NCBI GenBank assembly: GCA_902728285.1
Contig: CACVBU010000378.1
Span: forward strand, 403,089-467,088
Reading direction: 5' to 3'
DNA: 64,000 bases
From: Clytia hemisphaerica
Taxonomy: Eukaryota; Cnidaria; Hydrozoa; Leptothecata; Clytiidae
Below, piece after piece: positions 1-11,539 of this stretch; position 1 is the stretch's first letter, and each line of letters opens with the position of its first letter. The position numbers and the translations under genes were made by a program. The notes below the pieces were generated by a model. That model did not search any database, was not told the DNA's origin, and was given only the letters and a program-made list of their open reading frames with translations.

Positions 1-1561
1 AAATTTAATGGTGATTGCGAGTTTTCGGTAAATTTTTGGCACGCGATCATCCCTGTACCATGGAACTCTCCTTTTCCATCAGGTGTATCGTTCTCGAAAT
101 CGCTGTTGTCAATTATAAAATAAGGACGCTTGCCACTCTCAACATTTAACTTTGGTGGCATGTAACAGCCTTAGTTCTCATCCATCACTTTACATAAATG
201 ATTTGCAAGTTGATTTTGTAAGCTCGCACACCTTTTTGTAATTTATTAAACTGTTAACTTTGGCAAGAGTGTCAATAAGCTCTTTGCTTCAGGTTTTCTG
301 GTAAACATACATCCCCAGGCCAACCATATTAGGGGTCTCTTTGGTATTGTAAAAACCTAAATCGTTGGTAATTCTCGTTGTATCGTCTGATTTTCTTGTA
401 CGAACTTGGTCGTTTATTTTGACAGCACCGATCAACATTTGAATAGTCGAATTTGTTGTGGTTTTAATCTCCTCGATCTTTCGCTTGGACGCAATATTCC
501 CTCTTGGGCCAGCGATTGCCCACTTCACAAAAGATTTCAAAGGTGAGGATATATTGAAATTATTCAAACTTCCACTAAATTTCCATTTCGGATGATTTAA
601 CAATTCTGATCGAACAATTTTTGGAAGCTTTGAACAAGACGTTCATATCGTCACTAGTTGCACAGAAAATAGTCTCGGCAGCATTATCTTTTGTTGACAA
701 CATTGAAACTTTTTCCGACTGATTCTTTTGTTCTGGTTTCGTGAACTCGATGTCGGTAATGTTCTTATTTAGCAACGTTTTAAGATTAACTTTTTTGTGA
801 TCTTTTACTGTTGACTGAGCATCAAGGAAGTCATTGTATGCATCGTTTATGTCACTCATGTTTAATACTGTGGATGTACGAATCTCCGAATCAACGAGAT
901 GGATCATTTCGATATCGGCTATTCTTTTTGCCAGATTTCTACCTTGTTCGATGTTGCTTTCTTTCCTTTGATCCTTTTCCATCTGTTTCTGACTATCTAC
1001 CCAGCAGTATCGATGGTAACGAACATCATTAGCTACCCCATCATCGGCAGCCGAAATTGAATTAAGTCGGATGTTTTGTCAGTTAGATTACGTGAAACCT
1101 CAAACATTCGATTTCCCATTTCCAAAAATTCAACTGTGTGTAGCGATTCTGGGCGATACTTCTGACATATTACATATATAAATCCTTATATTAAATATCG
1201 TTCCGGATGAAAATCTCAATCGCTTGCAAACACTTTGATCAACAGCATCTGAAGGTCGTTTCTCAGGTCGTCCAACAACAGCTTTCGGTGCAGAAACTTT
1301 GCCTTGCAAGCTTTCATCGTAACGTTTTCGTACTTGTGTGATAGTTTTAATATGTGTACACGATTTATAGCATCTTCCATGATATTTAGCTGATTTCTTT
1401 TGTAAATGTTCAGCGGAATAGTCGGATAATCGTTGGTATAGCCCCACAATACTAAAACGTCTTTACAATCATTTCTCTCTTTTAACGCTTCTTTCAAAGC
1501 TTTTCCGTTTGTCTGTTTCTTGGCAGATTATACATTTTTCAAAGTCCGTTTCTTCGTTCAT
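1..1561 (-). pseudogene. Decayed transposon-type protein gene, 3' part beyond window edge
   Basis: On the minus strand the pieces of one protein can be followed from an ATG at 1561 to the window edge, in changing frames and with internal stops. The N-terminus has a Cys-x2-Cys pair (CIICQ, 1520-1534), followed by a His-x2-Cys-Tyr motif (YHGRCYKSC, about 1362-1390), which together look like a zinc-binding module. Further on are a helical stretch (575-982), a segment with GPRGNIASKRK and ETPNMVGLGMY (289-603), and near the edge DNSDFENDTPDGKGEFHGTG (about 48-110). I recall this order of motifs from large uncharacterised, multicopy proteins of cnidarians that behave like transposon ORFs. At least two frameshifts and several stops show that this copy is dead. 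The family assignment rests on motif memory only. Confidence 0.5.
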
Positions 1562-2693
1562 TTGTATATTCAACTTTTTATTGTTTAATTAAAAAAAAGA
1601 GAGAATTGAGATTCTGAAAATATTACTGGAGATAAGAAATTCGAAATAATAAACAAGATTCAAAAAGTAAATTTTGAATTTTGTCCTTGTCCTATTTACC
1701 TAGTGACCTAATGTTTTAGTCAAAACTTCAAAATTCTGGTCTGTAAATTATAAAAATCATGATTACTCGGGAACTAATTGCCCGACCGACTTGAAATTAC
1801 CCCAGTATTTAGACATTAGTAAGAGGGAGCTATAACTAGAAATTCGAAGAAAAGAAATTAATCTGAAACATTTTACTGACCAGAAACCTCAAAATAGACT
1901 TTGGTCTGTAAAATACACGCTTTTAAAGAAGCAATTTTTTTTATGGATGAGAAAGTTACCTGTTACTGATGCCTATGTCCAGTCAAAATTTCAGTGAAAA
2001 ATACCAATATTTCGAGTAGATATTGCGAAATAAGTGATTTTTAGGGCGTTTCCATTCTGGTCTGTAAAATACCCAAAACGACATTTAAAAAATTGCCACC
2101 CTATTTTTTTGGGTTCTACTAAGGTCAAATATCTCAAATCCGTTGAGAAAGTGCTTTTATCAGAAAAATCGAACGGGACTTATTTCACATGTATTCTGAC
2201 CCCTACTAACATGGGTGTTCATTCATTCTTTTTTTAATTCATTCTTTTCAAATTAGAAATGGCGAGAATTTTTATACCCAGTAACCACTGCTGTTCATGC
2301 GGACAAAAATTATAGTCTAACAATTGGAATTTTAAAATGCAGAGAAAATTCTGGCGAAAAATCGACTCTTATGGTGCAATTTATTTATATCTATTTCAAA
2401 GCAAAAAATGGTCAAATTTTCTAAAATTTTGCAACAAAAACTATGTTCTCATTTTTTACACATATACAGTGCATTTTGGGAAGCCTGAAAAACGTACCTT
2501 TAAAGGGTCACACCTCTACGATAGATCGCTTAATTTCAGTGCCCCCCCTTGGTTTATTTTCCGAAAAAAAAACATTCGAGCTAGTAGCTTCTCTACCCTT
2601 TTAAATTTGTTACGAGATTTTTCGAATTTTTGACAAAAAAACATTCGATTCTATTTCTAATGACGTCATTCCCTTTCAAATGTTGGATGTGAG
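1562..2693. other. Non-coding interval
   Basis: No supported gene is seen. The short string GGTCTGTAAAATAC or a close form occurs near 1739, 1903 and 2058, so part of this stretch may be an old internally repetitive element. The open frames at 2034-2237 and 2337-2633 show no recognisable motif. Confidence 0.4.
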
Positions 2694-2912
2694 CTGAGTA
2701 AACGAATCCAACATGATCCAACACGAAAAAAAGAAGTAAATGTTGGACAAAATGTTTGATTACGATCAAACTCCCATGCAACACTTTTTTCCTTCTTCCA
2801 ACATAATTTTTTCTTCCTTTCCGATTTTTACATTCGAGTAAATGATTCCAACATTCCGTCCAACAGAGAGAAAATGGCATGTTGGATGGAATGTTGGAAT
2901 CGTTTACCTCGG
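2694..2912. repeat. Dispersed TGTTGGA-rich repeat, copy 1, with terminal hairpin
   Basis: The element is built from forward and reverse copies of TGTTGGA / TCCAACA. Its right part (about 2835-2912) is a hairpin: ATTCCAACATTCCGTCCAAC pairs with GTTGGATGGAATGTTGGAAT across a loop of about 15 bases. The same order of blocks occurs at 5508-5735, including an ATGTTTGAT..CGATCAAACT palindrome and an AAAA-GGCATGTTGGAT block, so this is a family and not chance. Confidence 0.6.
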
Positions 2913-3070
2913 CCTTAAAGAAAAATGTACTACCAACACAACAAAAAATTATCAAATACCAAGGTTCGGGAAATATATGAATACATATGTGGAAAATGCT
3001 ATATTTACCTAACTGATCACTAACTAGAGATCGTGCTAAAACTGTCCCTAGGTTTGGATTCGGGATATCA

Positions 3071-3555
3071 TAGACTAGTAAACTAGTCGTTGAAAACAGA
3101 CCCATATACAAAAAAATCAAGCTCCAAAAAAAAAAAGAATCGAAGAGGTGAGGTTGCGTGTCTTTTCTGAATTTCAACGACTAGAAGCTACTTCCCTCAA
3201 AAAACGTTGTTTAATTTTACAACTTTTTTTAGGTTTTTGAGAATCCATCCAACTTTTTTGACTAAATGATATTTCATAGTACATTAAACATGGGAACATA
3301 TAAATAAATGAGTATTTCCAAAAACACAATAAACAGAAAGAACAATAAATGGAATTACGCACGGGTCAGACATACAGAAATCTGTATGTCTCTCCTTACG
3401 ATTTTAGGTGAAGAAAAAAAGGCGTTGGAAGTAGCTTCTAGTCGGTTATTTTCCTTTTCTCTCATGCGCGCTGAATATTTAATTAGTATTTACATTATTT
3501 GATTGACAGTTTTATTATAAGGTTATAAGTAATAACCGACTAGTTTACTAGTCTA
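3071..3555. mobile_element. 485-bp MITE with 9-bp target duplication
   Basis: The ends are inverted repeats: TAGACTAGTAAACTAGTCG at the left and its reverse complement at the right. The element is flanked on both sides by the 9-bp direct repeat GGGATATCA (3062-3070 and 3556-3564). A 9-bp duplication is typical of Mutator-like (MULE) elements. Inside lies a second nested inverted repeat (CGACTAGAAGCTACTTCC near 3178 and its complement near 3428) and a central palindrome AGACATACAG..CTGTATGTCT near 3370, so the element folds as concentric hairpins. It has no coding capacity. Confidence 0.85.
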
Positions 3556-3564
3556 GGGATATCA

Positions 3565-4011
3565 CTAACACATTACATTATCCGGATGCAGATTAATGGT
3601 AAACATGATCTGGATGTTTGTTTTGATTGAAATTTCTATGCTATTCCCGAATTTTCAAAATAAAGATCAGTTTGTGTTTCTGCTGAAAACATCATTCACG
3701 AATTAAATCCTGATTTATAGAAAGCTGGTAAAATAATTAAATGTATTCGATCATTCTGTGAGCATTGGTTCGATAGTAATTAGTAGCTCTCATTCGTTCT
3801 GACATGTACTTGCGATTGCGTTAGCTTTGAGAATCCCGGCACTTTTGTCACAACAGTGGAGCTGCACTAGAGAGCCAACTTAATGACCTCAAATCCGTCT
3901 CACCGATCCACTGAACTCTTGCGATGCAAGTCCATTGCGAACGAATGAGGCCGCCCTGGCGGGACGCCTCACCTTTAGCGTTGTGTTACACAGAGTGTGA
4001 TTTTTTTCGTG
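3565..4011. other. Non-coding interval before the minisatellite
   Basis: No gene is supported. The interval separates the MITE from the tandem array that starts near 4012. Confidence 0.4.
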
Positions 4012-4332
4012 CCTTGCGTGCCTTCGTGCCCTTCGTGCCTTTCGAAAAAAAATTCGTACCTTTGAAAAAAAAGTTCGTACCTTTTGAAAAAAAGTTCGTG
4101 CCTTTAGAAAAAAAGTTCGTGCCTTTAGAAAAAAAGTTCGTGCCTTTTGGAAAAAAGTTCGTGACTTTTGAAAAAAAGTTCGTGCCTTTGAAAAAAAAGT
4201 TCGTGCCTTTGAAAAAAAAGTTCGTGCCTTTTGAAAAAAAGTTCGTGACTTTTGAAAAAAAGTTCGTGCCTTTCGAAAAAAAGTTCGTGCCTTTCGAAAA
4301 AAAGTTCGTGCCTTTCGAAAAAAAAATTCGGC
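4012..4332. repeat. 21-bp minisatellite (GTTCGTGCCTTTGAAAAAAA-type unit)
   Basis: About fourteen head-to-tail units of roughly 21 bp, with small variations (GTGCC/GTGAC, TTT/TTC before the A run). Because 21 is a multiple of three, several frames on both strands stay open and translate as a 7-residue repeat (FVPFEKK-like). This is a consequence of unit length and not evidence of a protein. A related array with GTGGGTCC in place of GTGCCTTT lies on the other side of the SINE. Confidence 0.85.
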
Positions 4333-4486
4333 TCTTCACAAAACACTGATTTCAGCGCCCCTCTTTCCCCTTTTTACCTCACAAACAAACGGCAGTTTTT
4401 AGCCCTATAAAATGGAGATATGTCGAAAAAATGTTTGCGCTTCGCTTTTTTTCCCTAAGGGGCACCAAATTGTCAATTTTACTATT

Positions 4487-4757
4487 TTGACCGGGTAGCT
4501 CAGTCGGTAGAGCATTCGCCTTACTTACAATCTAAGGGTTGTGGGTTCGATCCCCGGTCACCGCCAACTCAGCGGATGAGTAGCTTAGATTGGGTAATCT
4601 GATCTAGGCGGTAAGTTACTGGGAGCTGAGAGTAGGTGTGGCGCTCCACCTCAGCATTCGATCTCCCAGGTCTAGCGCAAATAGAAAAGGGGATAGACTC
4701 CCTCACTCCCGGCTCTGCCGACAGCCACCAGATGAATATACTTACTTACTACTATGT
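4487..4757 (+). mobile_element. tRNA-derived SINE
   Basis: The head is tRNA-like: an acceptor pair (GACCGGG..CCCGGTC), an A box (TAGCTCAGTCGGTAGAGCA) and a B box (GGTTCGATCCC), spanning about 4489-4561. The anticodon loop looks enlarged and the unit continues into an unrelated body of about 190 bp, so this is a SINE and not a working tRNA gene. The tail ends in TACTTACTTACTACTATG. RNA polymerase III would transcribe it from the A and B boxes. Minisatellites with related units sit on both sides, which suggests that the arrays grew beside the SINE. Confidence 0.75.
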
Positions 4758-4774
4758 GATAAATTGCGTGGGTT

Positions 4775-4930
4775 GCGTGCCTTCGTGGGTCGGTAAAAAA
4801 ATTCGTGGGTCCATAAAAAAAATTCGTGGGTCCACAAAAAAAATTCGTTGGTCCATGAAAAAAATTCGTGGGTTCTGAACAAAAATTCGTGGGTCCATGA
4901 AAAAAATTTCTGGGTTCAAAAAAAATTCAA
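4775..4930. repeat. Minisatellite of AATTCGTGGGTCCAAAAAAA-type units
   Basis: About six tandem units of 20-23 bp, each with ATTCGTGGGT followed by a variable base pair and an A run. The flanking GCGTGCCTTCGTG matches the start of the array at 4012, so the two arrays share ancestry. Confidence 0.8.
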
Positions 4931-5066
4931 CGAAATGAGAAACGCCGTAACAATGTGACATAATTTGTGGTTATAAATAAAGATACATAAAATCCAACGG
5001 GGTTATCCAAAACGGTCATAATTTGTGATATTTCCTTTCCCTAACTAAATTATGTACCAAATTACT

Positions 5067-5205
5067 AAACTTGTGAATTTGTGTTTTCGGATAGGTTTCT
5101 ATTTCCGATGTAATCTATTTTTCACCATGTGATTTCTAATTTTTCCTAGTTCTTTATGAATTAGATTACCAAAATTGTGAATTTGTATTTTCGGATAGGT
5201 TTCTT
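5067..5205. repeat. Pair of direct repeats about 100 bp apart
   Basis: TTGTGAATTTGTRTTTTCGG and the following ATAGGTTTCT occur at about 5070-5100 and again at about 5172-5202. The flanks (TTAGATTAC / ACCAAATTAC) are also partly shared. Confidence 0.6.
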
Positions 5206-5507
5206 TTTTCATTTAGAAAGAATTATAGCGGTTGGTGTTATTTTGTTTCCCTACCTTGGTCACAACTTTTACCTATTTCAAAAATTTTAAGTTTATGATT
5301 TAGGTTTTGCCATAGAGGATTTTATTGATCACCGAATATGCAAAACAGATTTGGGAAATTATTTCCAGAATGGTAAAAACAGATACCCAATGCTCCAAAG
5401 AATCCCAAGTTAACATTCCCTTAATCCTAAAAGAAATGGGTTGAAATTCCCAATCTGTTTTTCAATTTTCACTAGTTTGGGATTTAAAGATTTTTTCCTG
5501 TGCAAAT

Positions 5508-5735
5508 CATCCAACACGAAAAATTACACAATTCAATGAGAAAGCTTCTTTGATCTCGCCGAAAATGTTGGATGAAATGTTTGATGGCGATCAAACTTCA
5601 TCCAACACCGTCCAACACGGTTTTTTTGTTCTTTTTTTTTAATTTTCATTTTTTTCCAAAAATTTGAACTGACGCAAACCGGTCCAACATTTCATCCAAC
5701 ATCAGAAAAAAGGCATGTTGGATCGGGGAAAAAGA
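5508..5735. repeat. Dispersed TGTTGGA-rich repeat, copy 2
   Basis: Shares the block order of 2694-2912: CATCCAACACGAAAAA, then ATGTTGGATGAAATGTTTGA with the nearby GATCAAACT, then TCCAACATTTCATCCAACAT facing GGCATGTTGGAT. The two copies are diverged but clearly homologous. Confidence 0.6.
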
Positions 5736-8728
5736 TGTCGGATTTTTATTTAGTCAGGGGAAAATTTCGTCACCAAAATTTCAAATTCGTTACTTTTCCC
5801 CGGGGAAATTTACAATTTAGTCACTTTCACCCAACTAAATTATCCAAATGAAATGCTTTCCTTCACTAGCTCGAAAAAAGATCTTGTAATTCGAAGTTTA
5901 AAGCACTAATTTCGGTTAATAAAGGTGTAAAATATTTAGATTTTAATTTTGGTTGAGGTTTATAAAATCGGGTCAAAGTTTTTTGATAAAATATCCTCCT
6001 TCCCCCGACAAGGTAATAAAAAAAACAACATCAATAACAGATTTGCAATCCCTTATTTTCAAATATAAACATTGCTTCATACTGTTTCTACACCTTCCAA
6101 ACAGTCTATAAAAAACGCTTTAAGTGGACCCCGGGCTAATTGCAGCTAGATGCTGAATGGACCTACCTGATGATGAAAGTTACATAGCAATGCGAGGAGA
6201 AAAAAATCAGTCAGAATATATAGTGTTTAGCGAAAATGCATAACGCAATAAATTAAACTTTTTCTTGCCTGGGAAAGGTTAGAGATTCTACTCTAGCCCT
6301 ACGGGCTTTAAACTCGATACTCCAGACTGCCCGAAAGTTTTAGCCTCGTTTTGGTGAAAAACCTGTCCACAGGCCCCAAAAATAAAAATTTTCAGCTGTT
6401 TTTCCATCTCTTAACACTCCTCTTCTCTCTGAGGTAGGTTTATAAATAGAATATTTTCAAGAACGCCCTTTGCATCCCTTAGATTCTCTAACAAGGTAAC
6501 AAATTCTGCAATAGATTAAACGTACAATGCCAAAATGGTTAATTCTATCTTTAAACTAGTTGGAACTTTCAAAATTGATAACAATAATTATTTAAAATAA
6601 CACAAAATCTGGACAGAAAATATCCTTTTACTTTATACTATACATAAATCAATGTAGGATATGCGCCGGCCTTTGACTATTCAACTAAAACGGCAATCAA
6701 ATGCAAAAATGTAGTTCCAAGTACGGAGACTTCATACTCAAACGAGTTTTATTCAAATAAACTCTCCTTAGGAAAACCTTTTAGTCTCCTTGAAAATTAA
6801 AAGAAAGCTGCTGCTTGCCGAAGATAAGTTTTTCATAGTTCAATAATAAACCTTGGTAAATATTTCTCGCACAAACTTAGTTTACTTTTAGGCAAATGTA
6901 AATTGTAATTTATATACCCTTCAATTCGCTAAAAATAAGTCACTCGCCAAATAAAAAATGTTTAAAATTGATAACTCTGATATCACCTATCACCTAGGTA
7001 TCTTGCTGGACCCGTATAATGTAATATAGATAAGTCCAAAAAAGTACTTTAAAAAAATACTGAATATAAACTATTAAAATTCATCAAAAAATCATTCACT
7101 TTCTCCAACTTATTGGTACTGTTCCCTATTGTTAATGAGTAGGTTCTTGGATAGAAAATGAACATTTTGATATCAAAAAACATTTCAGAATCCACCTCAA
7201 GCAACCTTTTTCGAAATTTTAATTTAAAAAATGTTTCGCCGATAAGGCCTTTACAAATTTTCATTAGGACCATAGAATAAACCTTCCCAAAGGAAGATGA
7301 GTGGTCAACCTTTGTCTAGGAGGGTGAATCGAATATTTACATATTGATCTGGGGAACAGAGGATTTCTGAAAAGTTAATAAAAAGTGGGGATGAAAGTGC
7401 AAAAATTAAATATAATACTAATATTACAAATAAATCATATTTTCAAATTTCACTGTTCGACTGTTCGCCGCAATTATCATTATTTAATTGTTAGGTTAAA
7501 TAAAGATACGATAATGCAGTGAATTATTTGCTGGTGATAATTCTTTAAGTGGGGGGGGTGTAGGGGAAGGTAGACAGGTAGAAGATCAAAACAGGGGAGG
7601 GATTTTTCAAAGCACTTTTATGTCCGTATACCGGCCAAAATGAGTTTTAGAAACTCAATCCAAATATTTTCTAGCAAAATTTAACCTTTGGATGTTTTCA
7701 AGCTAAAATAACTAATTTGTATACGTATTCAACATTATTTGGGAGCTTTGCCATCTTAATCCCCACCAGAGCTTTTCCCTGGACTCACTCAAAGTGCCTA
7801 GAAAAATCCCTGGAGGGGTGCCTGAGAAACCTGCATGACTAAGTTTAGTGGACGAAACCCAAATCTGCAAAATCTACAAAATTTAACTCCCAATGACATA
7901 GAACCTGAATTTCCTTGTAGCCGTTAAAGTGTGCTGTGAAAGTAGTTAAATATAAATGTAATATTAAAATAATAAATCTTAAAATAGGTAGAATAATTAT
8001 TGAAATGAAAATATTTTAAAAACAAAATATGCTATACTTTCTTTTTAATTGTTATATAAGTACAGGAACCATAATTTATAAAATGTAGCTCACATTATTC
8101 CGTTATTCTAAACCATTGCATGTAGCAGAATTTAATTTCAAATAAGGTTCATCCCTTATGGGGCTCGCTTGCTTACATAAAATTGAGCTTTTCGTGTTTA
8201 GCTGCGCCTTTTAAGGCATACTTAAATATTGTATCTGAATTTAATCGTTTTGATTTAAAATCAGACTCCTGAATTGATAGAACTCTTCTCGAATAAACAG
8301 CCTCTAGTCTCCAGACCTTGTGAGTGTCAGTAAGAGTTTAACTCCCGAAACGAAGAAAGATATAACGGTATAGCGTATATAGTTCTAAATGATAGAAAAC
8401 ATATCAATTTAAGATAATTGAACGGAAAAAAAATGTTTCAGTTAAAAATGTTTGTTTCAATATGGACTTACTTTTTAAAACCATTGGTCTTATTTGCATT
8501 GGGTTGGTAACTGGAATGAATAAAAACCAAGCATATAAAATTGAAGAAGATATGGAAAAACCTTGAGGAAGACAGTTTTTAAACCTCCGAAGGAGGCTTT
8601 GATAAAGATATTTGAGGTACTTATTGAGCAGCTCCAGATTCAATTGTTTTTTTTATAAGTTAAAAAACACTGTCAGGTTGTAATGGATGAATGGTAAGAT
8701 ATGAAATAAAACATTTTAATGTATAATT
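5736..8728. other. Long interval without a supported gene
   Basis: About 3 kb of AT-rich sequence. The open frames at 7049-7273 and 8404-8643 lack recognisable motifs. A GC-richer patch at 6265-6400 (around ACTCTAGCCCTACGGGCTTT) may be a fragment of an older repeat. Confidence 0.4.
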
Positions 8729-9778
8729 CTACAAAGTGTTTAAATATGCAATCAAGTTCATTTTAACTGTGAGTTTAGCTTCCTGTGTTAGAAAATGTTT
8801 TAAAAACGTTTCAAAAACTTCCATGAACGATTTAGTTTTTTCTTCCATACCCACAATGCCTTTCATTATAACATTGATCATGGTTTGAGGGTAAGGCATC
8901 TTGGACGTACGAAGATATATCAAATCCATCATGTTAACATGTTTGTAATCACATGCCTGAACATTCCCATTTTCAAAAGCTTTCGCAAAGTTTATGCTGA
9001 ATAAAGCTTTATTAATGCAACCTATAGTATCCATGAATGGCAATGTATGAACTTCGTCGTTATTACAATGACATTGGCGTATTGATGTGATGAGTTTATA
9101 AAGTCCTGTTTTGTTACCCTCATAAACTACACCATTACTCCCATGGTACTTAGATAACTGTGAGAAAAACTCAAACACATCCAAGAGATTTGAGTTAGAC
9201 TTCTTGTTTACATAGTCACAATAGATTATTATTTGAGGTGGTATACTGTCCAACAAAAATTGGATTTTCAGTTTATTCTTCTTTCCTTCCGTTGATTGAA
9301 GGGTAGTGTATCGAAACCATTTTCCTTGAAAAAATACAATTGGTAGGGTGCCAGTCTTAGTTGGTGCCTTGGTCTCCAAAAACGGATTAAATTTCTTCAA
9401 TTCTGGATAAGACTTGTGGGTGACCAAGATTTTCAGCAACGAGTGATCATCATAATCATTCACCTCAATGAAATAAAATTTTCTCAAAGCAAGGAACTTT
9501 AATGCAGAGAAAGAAAACTTCACTTTCCCTTCATGTGAGTCAGTAAATTTAGATGGCACAACCTCAAGAACATCACCTATGTTGGAACCATATTCATCAG
9601 CCACCCACTTGTATTTATCAGACAAATTCTTGTTAATTTCCAGTCCATTTTGGAAGATGATTTCTGATTCTGAAAGTGCTGATGTGCAACATAATGTATC
9701 AAATTGATTTGCATCGCCAAAAAGATGACCTGATTTCAGCTTTTTGAAAAGCTTCTTTGTGGAAATGATATCTTTCAT
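8729..9778 (-). CDS. Orphan 349-codon exon, function unknown
   Basis: A single open frame of 349 codons, far longer than chance at this base composition. Just upstream of the ATG (reading the minus strand) is a clean 3' splice site, TTTTTTTTCAG, at about 9787-9797, then TACAAA and the ATG. This suggests the terminal coding exon of a spliced gene, or a 5' UTR intron just before the start. The product is Lys- and Phe-rich, has no signal peptide or membrane segment that I can see, and has one Cys/His patch (RQCHCNND, around residue 235). I do not recognise a family. It could be a host gene or one ORF of an undescribed element. It is the only long uninterrupted ORF between the left repeats and the RT element. 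Confidence 0.55.
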   Translation of the reverse strand: MKDIISTKKLFKKLKSGHLFGDANQFDTLCCTSALSESEIIFQNGLEINKNLSDKYKWVADEYGSNIGDVLEVVPSKFTDSHEGKVKFSFSALKFLALRKFYFIEVNDYDDHSLLKILVTHKSYPELKKFNPFLETKAPTKTGTLPIVFFQGKWFRYTTLQSTEGKKNKLKIQFLLDSIPPQIIIYCDYVNKKSNSNLLDVFEFFSQLSKYHGSNGVVYEGNKTGLYKLITSIRQCHCNNDEVHTLPFMDTIGCINKALFSINFAKAFENGNVQACDYKHVNMMDLIYLRTSKMPYPQTMINVIMKGIVGMEEKTKSFMEVFETFLKHFLTQEAKLTVKMNLIAYLNTL

Positions 9779-9916
9779 TTTGTACTGAAAAAAAAAGTCA
9801 ATCTATGTGAAAGTATCAATCAGACAATATCAAGTAATAATCAAATTTGCCTGAAAGGGGTTACATCTTTTTTTGAAGAATATTTACAGGGTTGTATAAT
9901 GCTAGTTGGGGGGGGT

Positions 9917-10235
9917 TTACACCCTCCAAGAAAGCCCAGAAAAGGTGGGACTAAAGATTTTCTGCACACCACACTGAAGCTCTAAAGATGTAAAGGGATG
10001 TGTGATAACAAACCAACCTGGCGGATATGCAATCTTGAAATTGTAAGGACCGCATTCGTCTAAAAGGACTCGGAATGACAACAAAGCTGCATGATTGTGT
10101 TTATGAGAAGGGCGCTGTATCAGTTTTTGACTTTCCGGTGCACTACAAGATTCGCATTGTAGAATTTTCTGGGAGAGGACTATTCTCCTTAGATGTTTAA
10201 TTTTCAAGCGCCTTCAGAGATTTACCATGTGCGTA
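9917..10235 (-). pseudogene. Protein fragment shared with 21545-21830
   Basis: In shifting minus-strand frames this stretch contains LIQRPSHKHNH, a block ending in ECGPYNFKIAY, and PPGW. The region at 21545-21830 gives a parallel series (LIQRPIFEPNH, then RGPYKFKTAY), and the DNA also aligns by eye. The two are therefore copies of one broken coding repeat. Stops interrupt both. I do not recognise the parent family. Confidence 0.45.
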
Positions 10236-10310
10236 AGACAAAAAACTTTTGAATTTTTTATTTGCATTGGTGATTGGACCGATAAGGGGGTAGGGGGGTC
10301 CAACTACATA

Positions 10311-11539
10311 CCGTAAGTTGGTCTAATATCTGCTAATATCCATATCCCTCGTCTAATTCCGACACCCTTCTTTAGAGAAAGGAATAATATGAAAGCTTGA
10401 ATCACTGATTGAAAAAAATTATTCCTCTCTGACCACTAAGTAAAGAAAAACAGTTTCAACTTTTCTATAAAATTCAGCTGATTAAAAGGGTGTCAAAATT
10501 AGGGAGCGTCTCCAAATGTTGTTTCAATTTTTTCGTTTCAAATTGTTTCATGAAACGATTTAAAACGAAGTTCAAACGAAATGCATAATTAGTTCTAATT
10601 TAGAGATAATTATCTAATATCATCTCTGAGTTTTTTCTATTTCGTTTCATTTCGTTTAGAGAAACTTCTCACTTAAAAATTTGTGAAACGGATAGGATAG
10701 GGAGTTCATGTTTAATTTCACATATGCACGCTTTTTTAGGATAATATCTTAATGACTGAACTTTATTTTCAACAGAATGTTTTGGTTGAGGATCAATCCA
10801 AATTGAAGTCTGCTTTCGTATTTTATGATGTAGACTTTTTCAGAAATATGTTTTTCTTACTGTTCGGGGCTATCAGCTAACATGGATATAATTAGTGCAA
10901 CAATTTTAACAGGTCTTAAAGGTGTTATCGACTCAATTTGTAATTAATTACCAACTCAGTTGTAATCAATTACGGTATTCCCATATGAATTATATTGAAG
11001 TAATTTGCAAAGTGTTTCGGGTTGTTATGTTGGAAAGTACCTTCGCAGCCTTATACCATAATTTTTATTTTTTATCAGAACCAGGTTTAAAAGAATTCTT
11101 AAATCGAGGGCAAAAGATATTAGAAAACTTGTCAAGCTTGAAAGCAAGAAACTTCAGAAACTGAATCCCTTTAAACATCGAAAAAAATATTACGCATTTT
11201 GAGGAAGTAAGAACTATCTATTGTTGTAGTAACAAAATGAGACTATTACTAAAAATTCTAAAAAGTTTTGGATGACGAAATCCAGAGAAAAAATTTATTT
11301 CGTTTCACCATTCGTTTCAAAATATTATCTTTTTTCAGTTCAATTATCTTCTTTTCTTAAGTAATTAAAGTTAATCAGATATCATTATCTGAATATATTC
11401 GAAACAAAGTCGAAACGAAGTCGAAACGAAAGCTAAACGAAACATAAACGAAGCTTTCGTTTCATTTTCGTTTAAAAATGAAACAATATTTGGAGACGCT
11501 CCCTTGGAGGAGGGGTGTCGATATTAGAACAAGTTACGG
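10311..11539. mobile_element. Outer inverted-repeat element split by another MITE
   Basis: Ends are CCGTAAGTTGGTCTAATAT and the complementary ATATTAGAACAAGTTACGG, flanked by TA on both sides (10309-10310 and 11540-11541), which fits a TA target duplication. A subterminal GACACCC / GGGTGTCG pair extends the symmetry. The GTTTC-rich MITE at 10502-11503 sits inside it. Confidence 0.65.
10502..11503. mobile_element. 1-kb MITE with GGGAGCGTCTCCAAAT termini
   Basis: The left end GGGAGCGTCTCCAAATGTTG and right end CAATATTTGGAGACGCTCCC are inverted repeats. Both subterminal regions are rich in TTTCGTTTC / GAAACGAAA motifs. The flanks (TTA at the left, TTG at the right) do not give a clear duplication. 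The open frame at 10922-11164 shows no known domain. Confidence 0.75.

Noticed and set aside
3924..4349. Open frames encoding FVPFEKK-type 7-residue repeats on both strands
   Set aside because: A 21-bp minisatellite keeps frames open by arithmetic; no start context, and both strands are equally open.
4489..4561. Functional tRNA gene
   Set aside because: Good A and B boxes, but the anticodon loop is enlarged and the sequence runs on into a SINE body with a TACTTACT tail.
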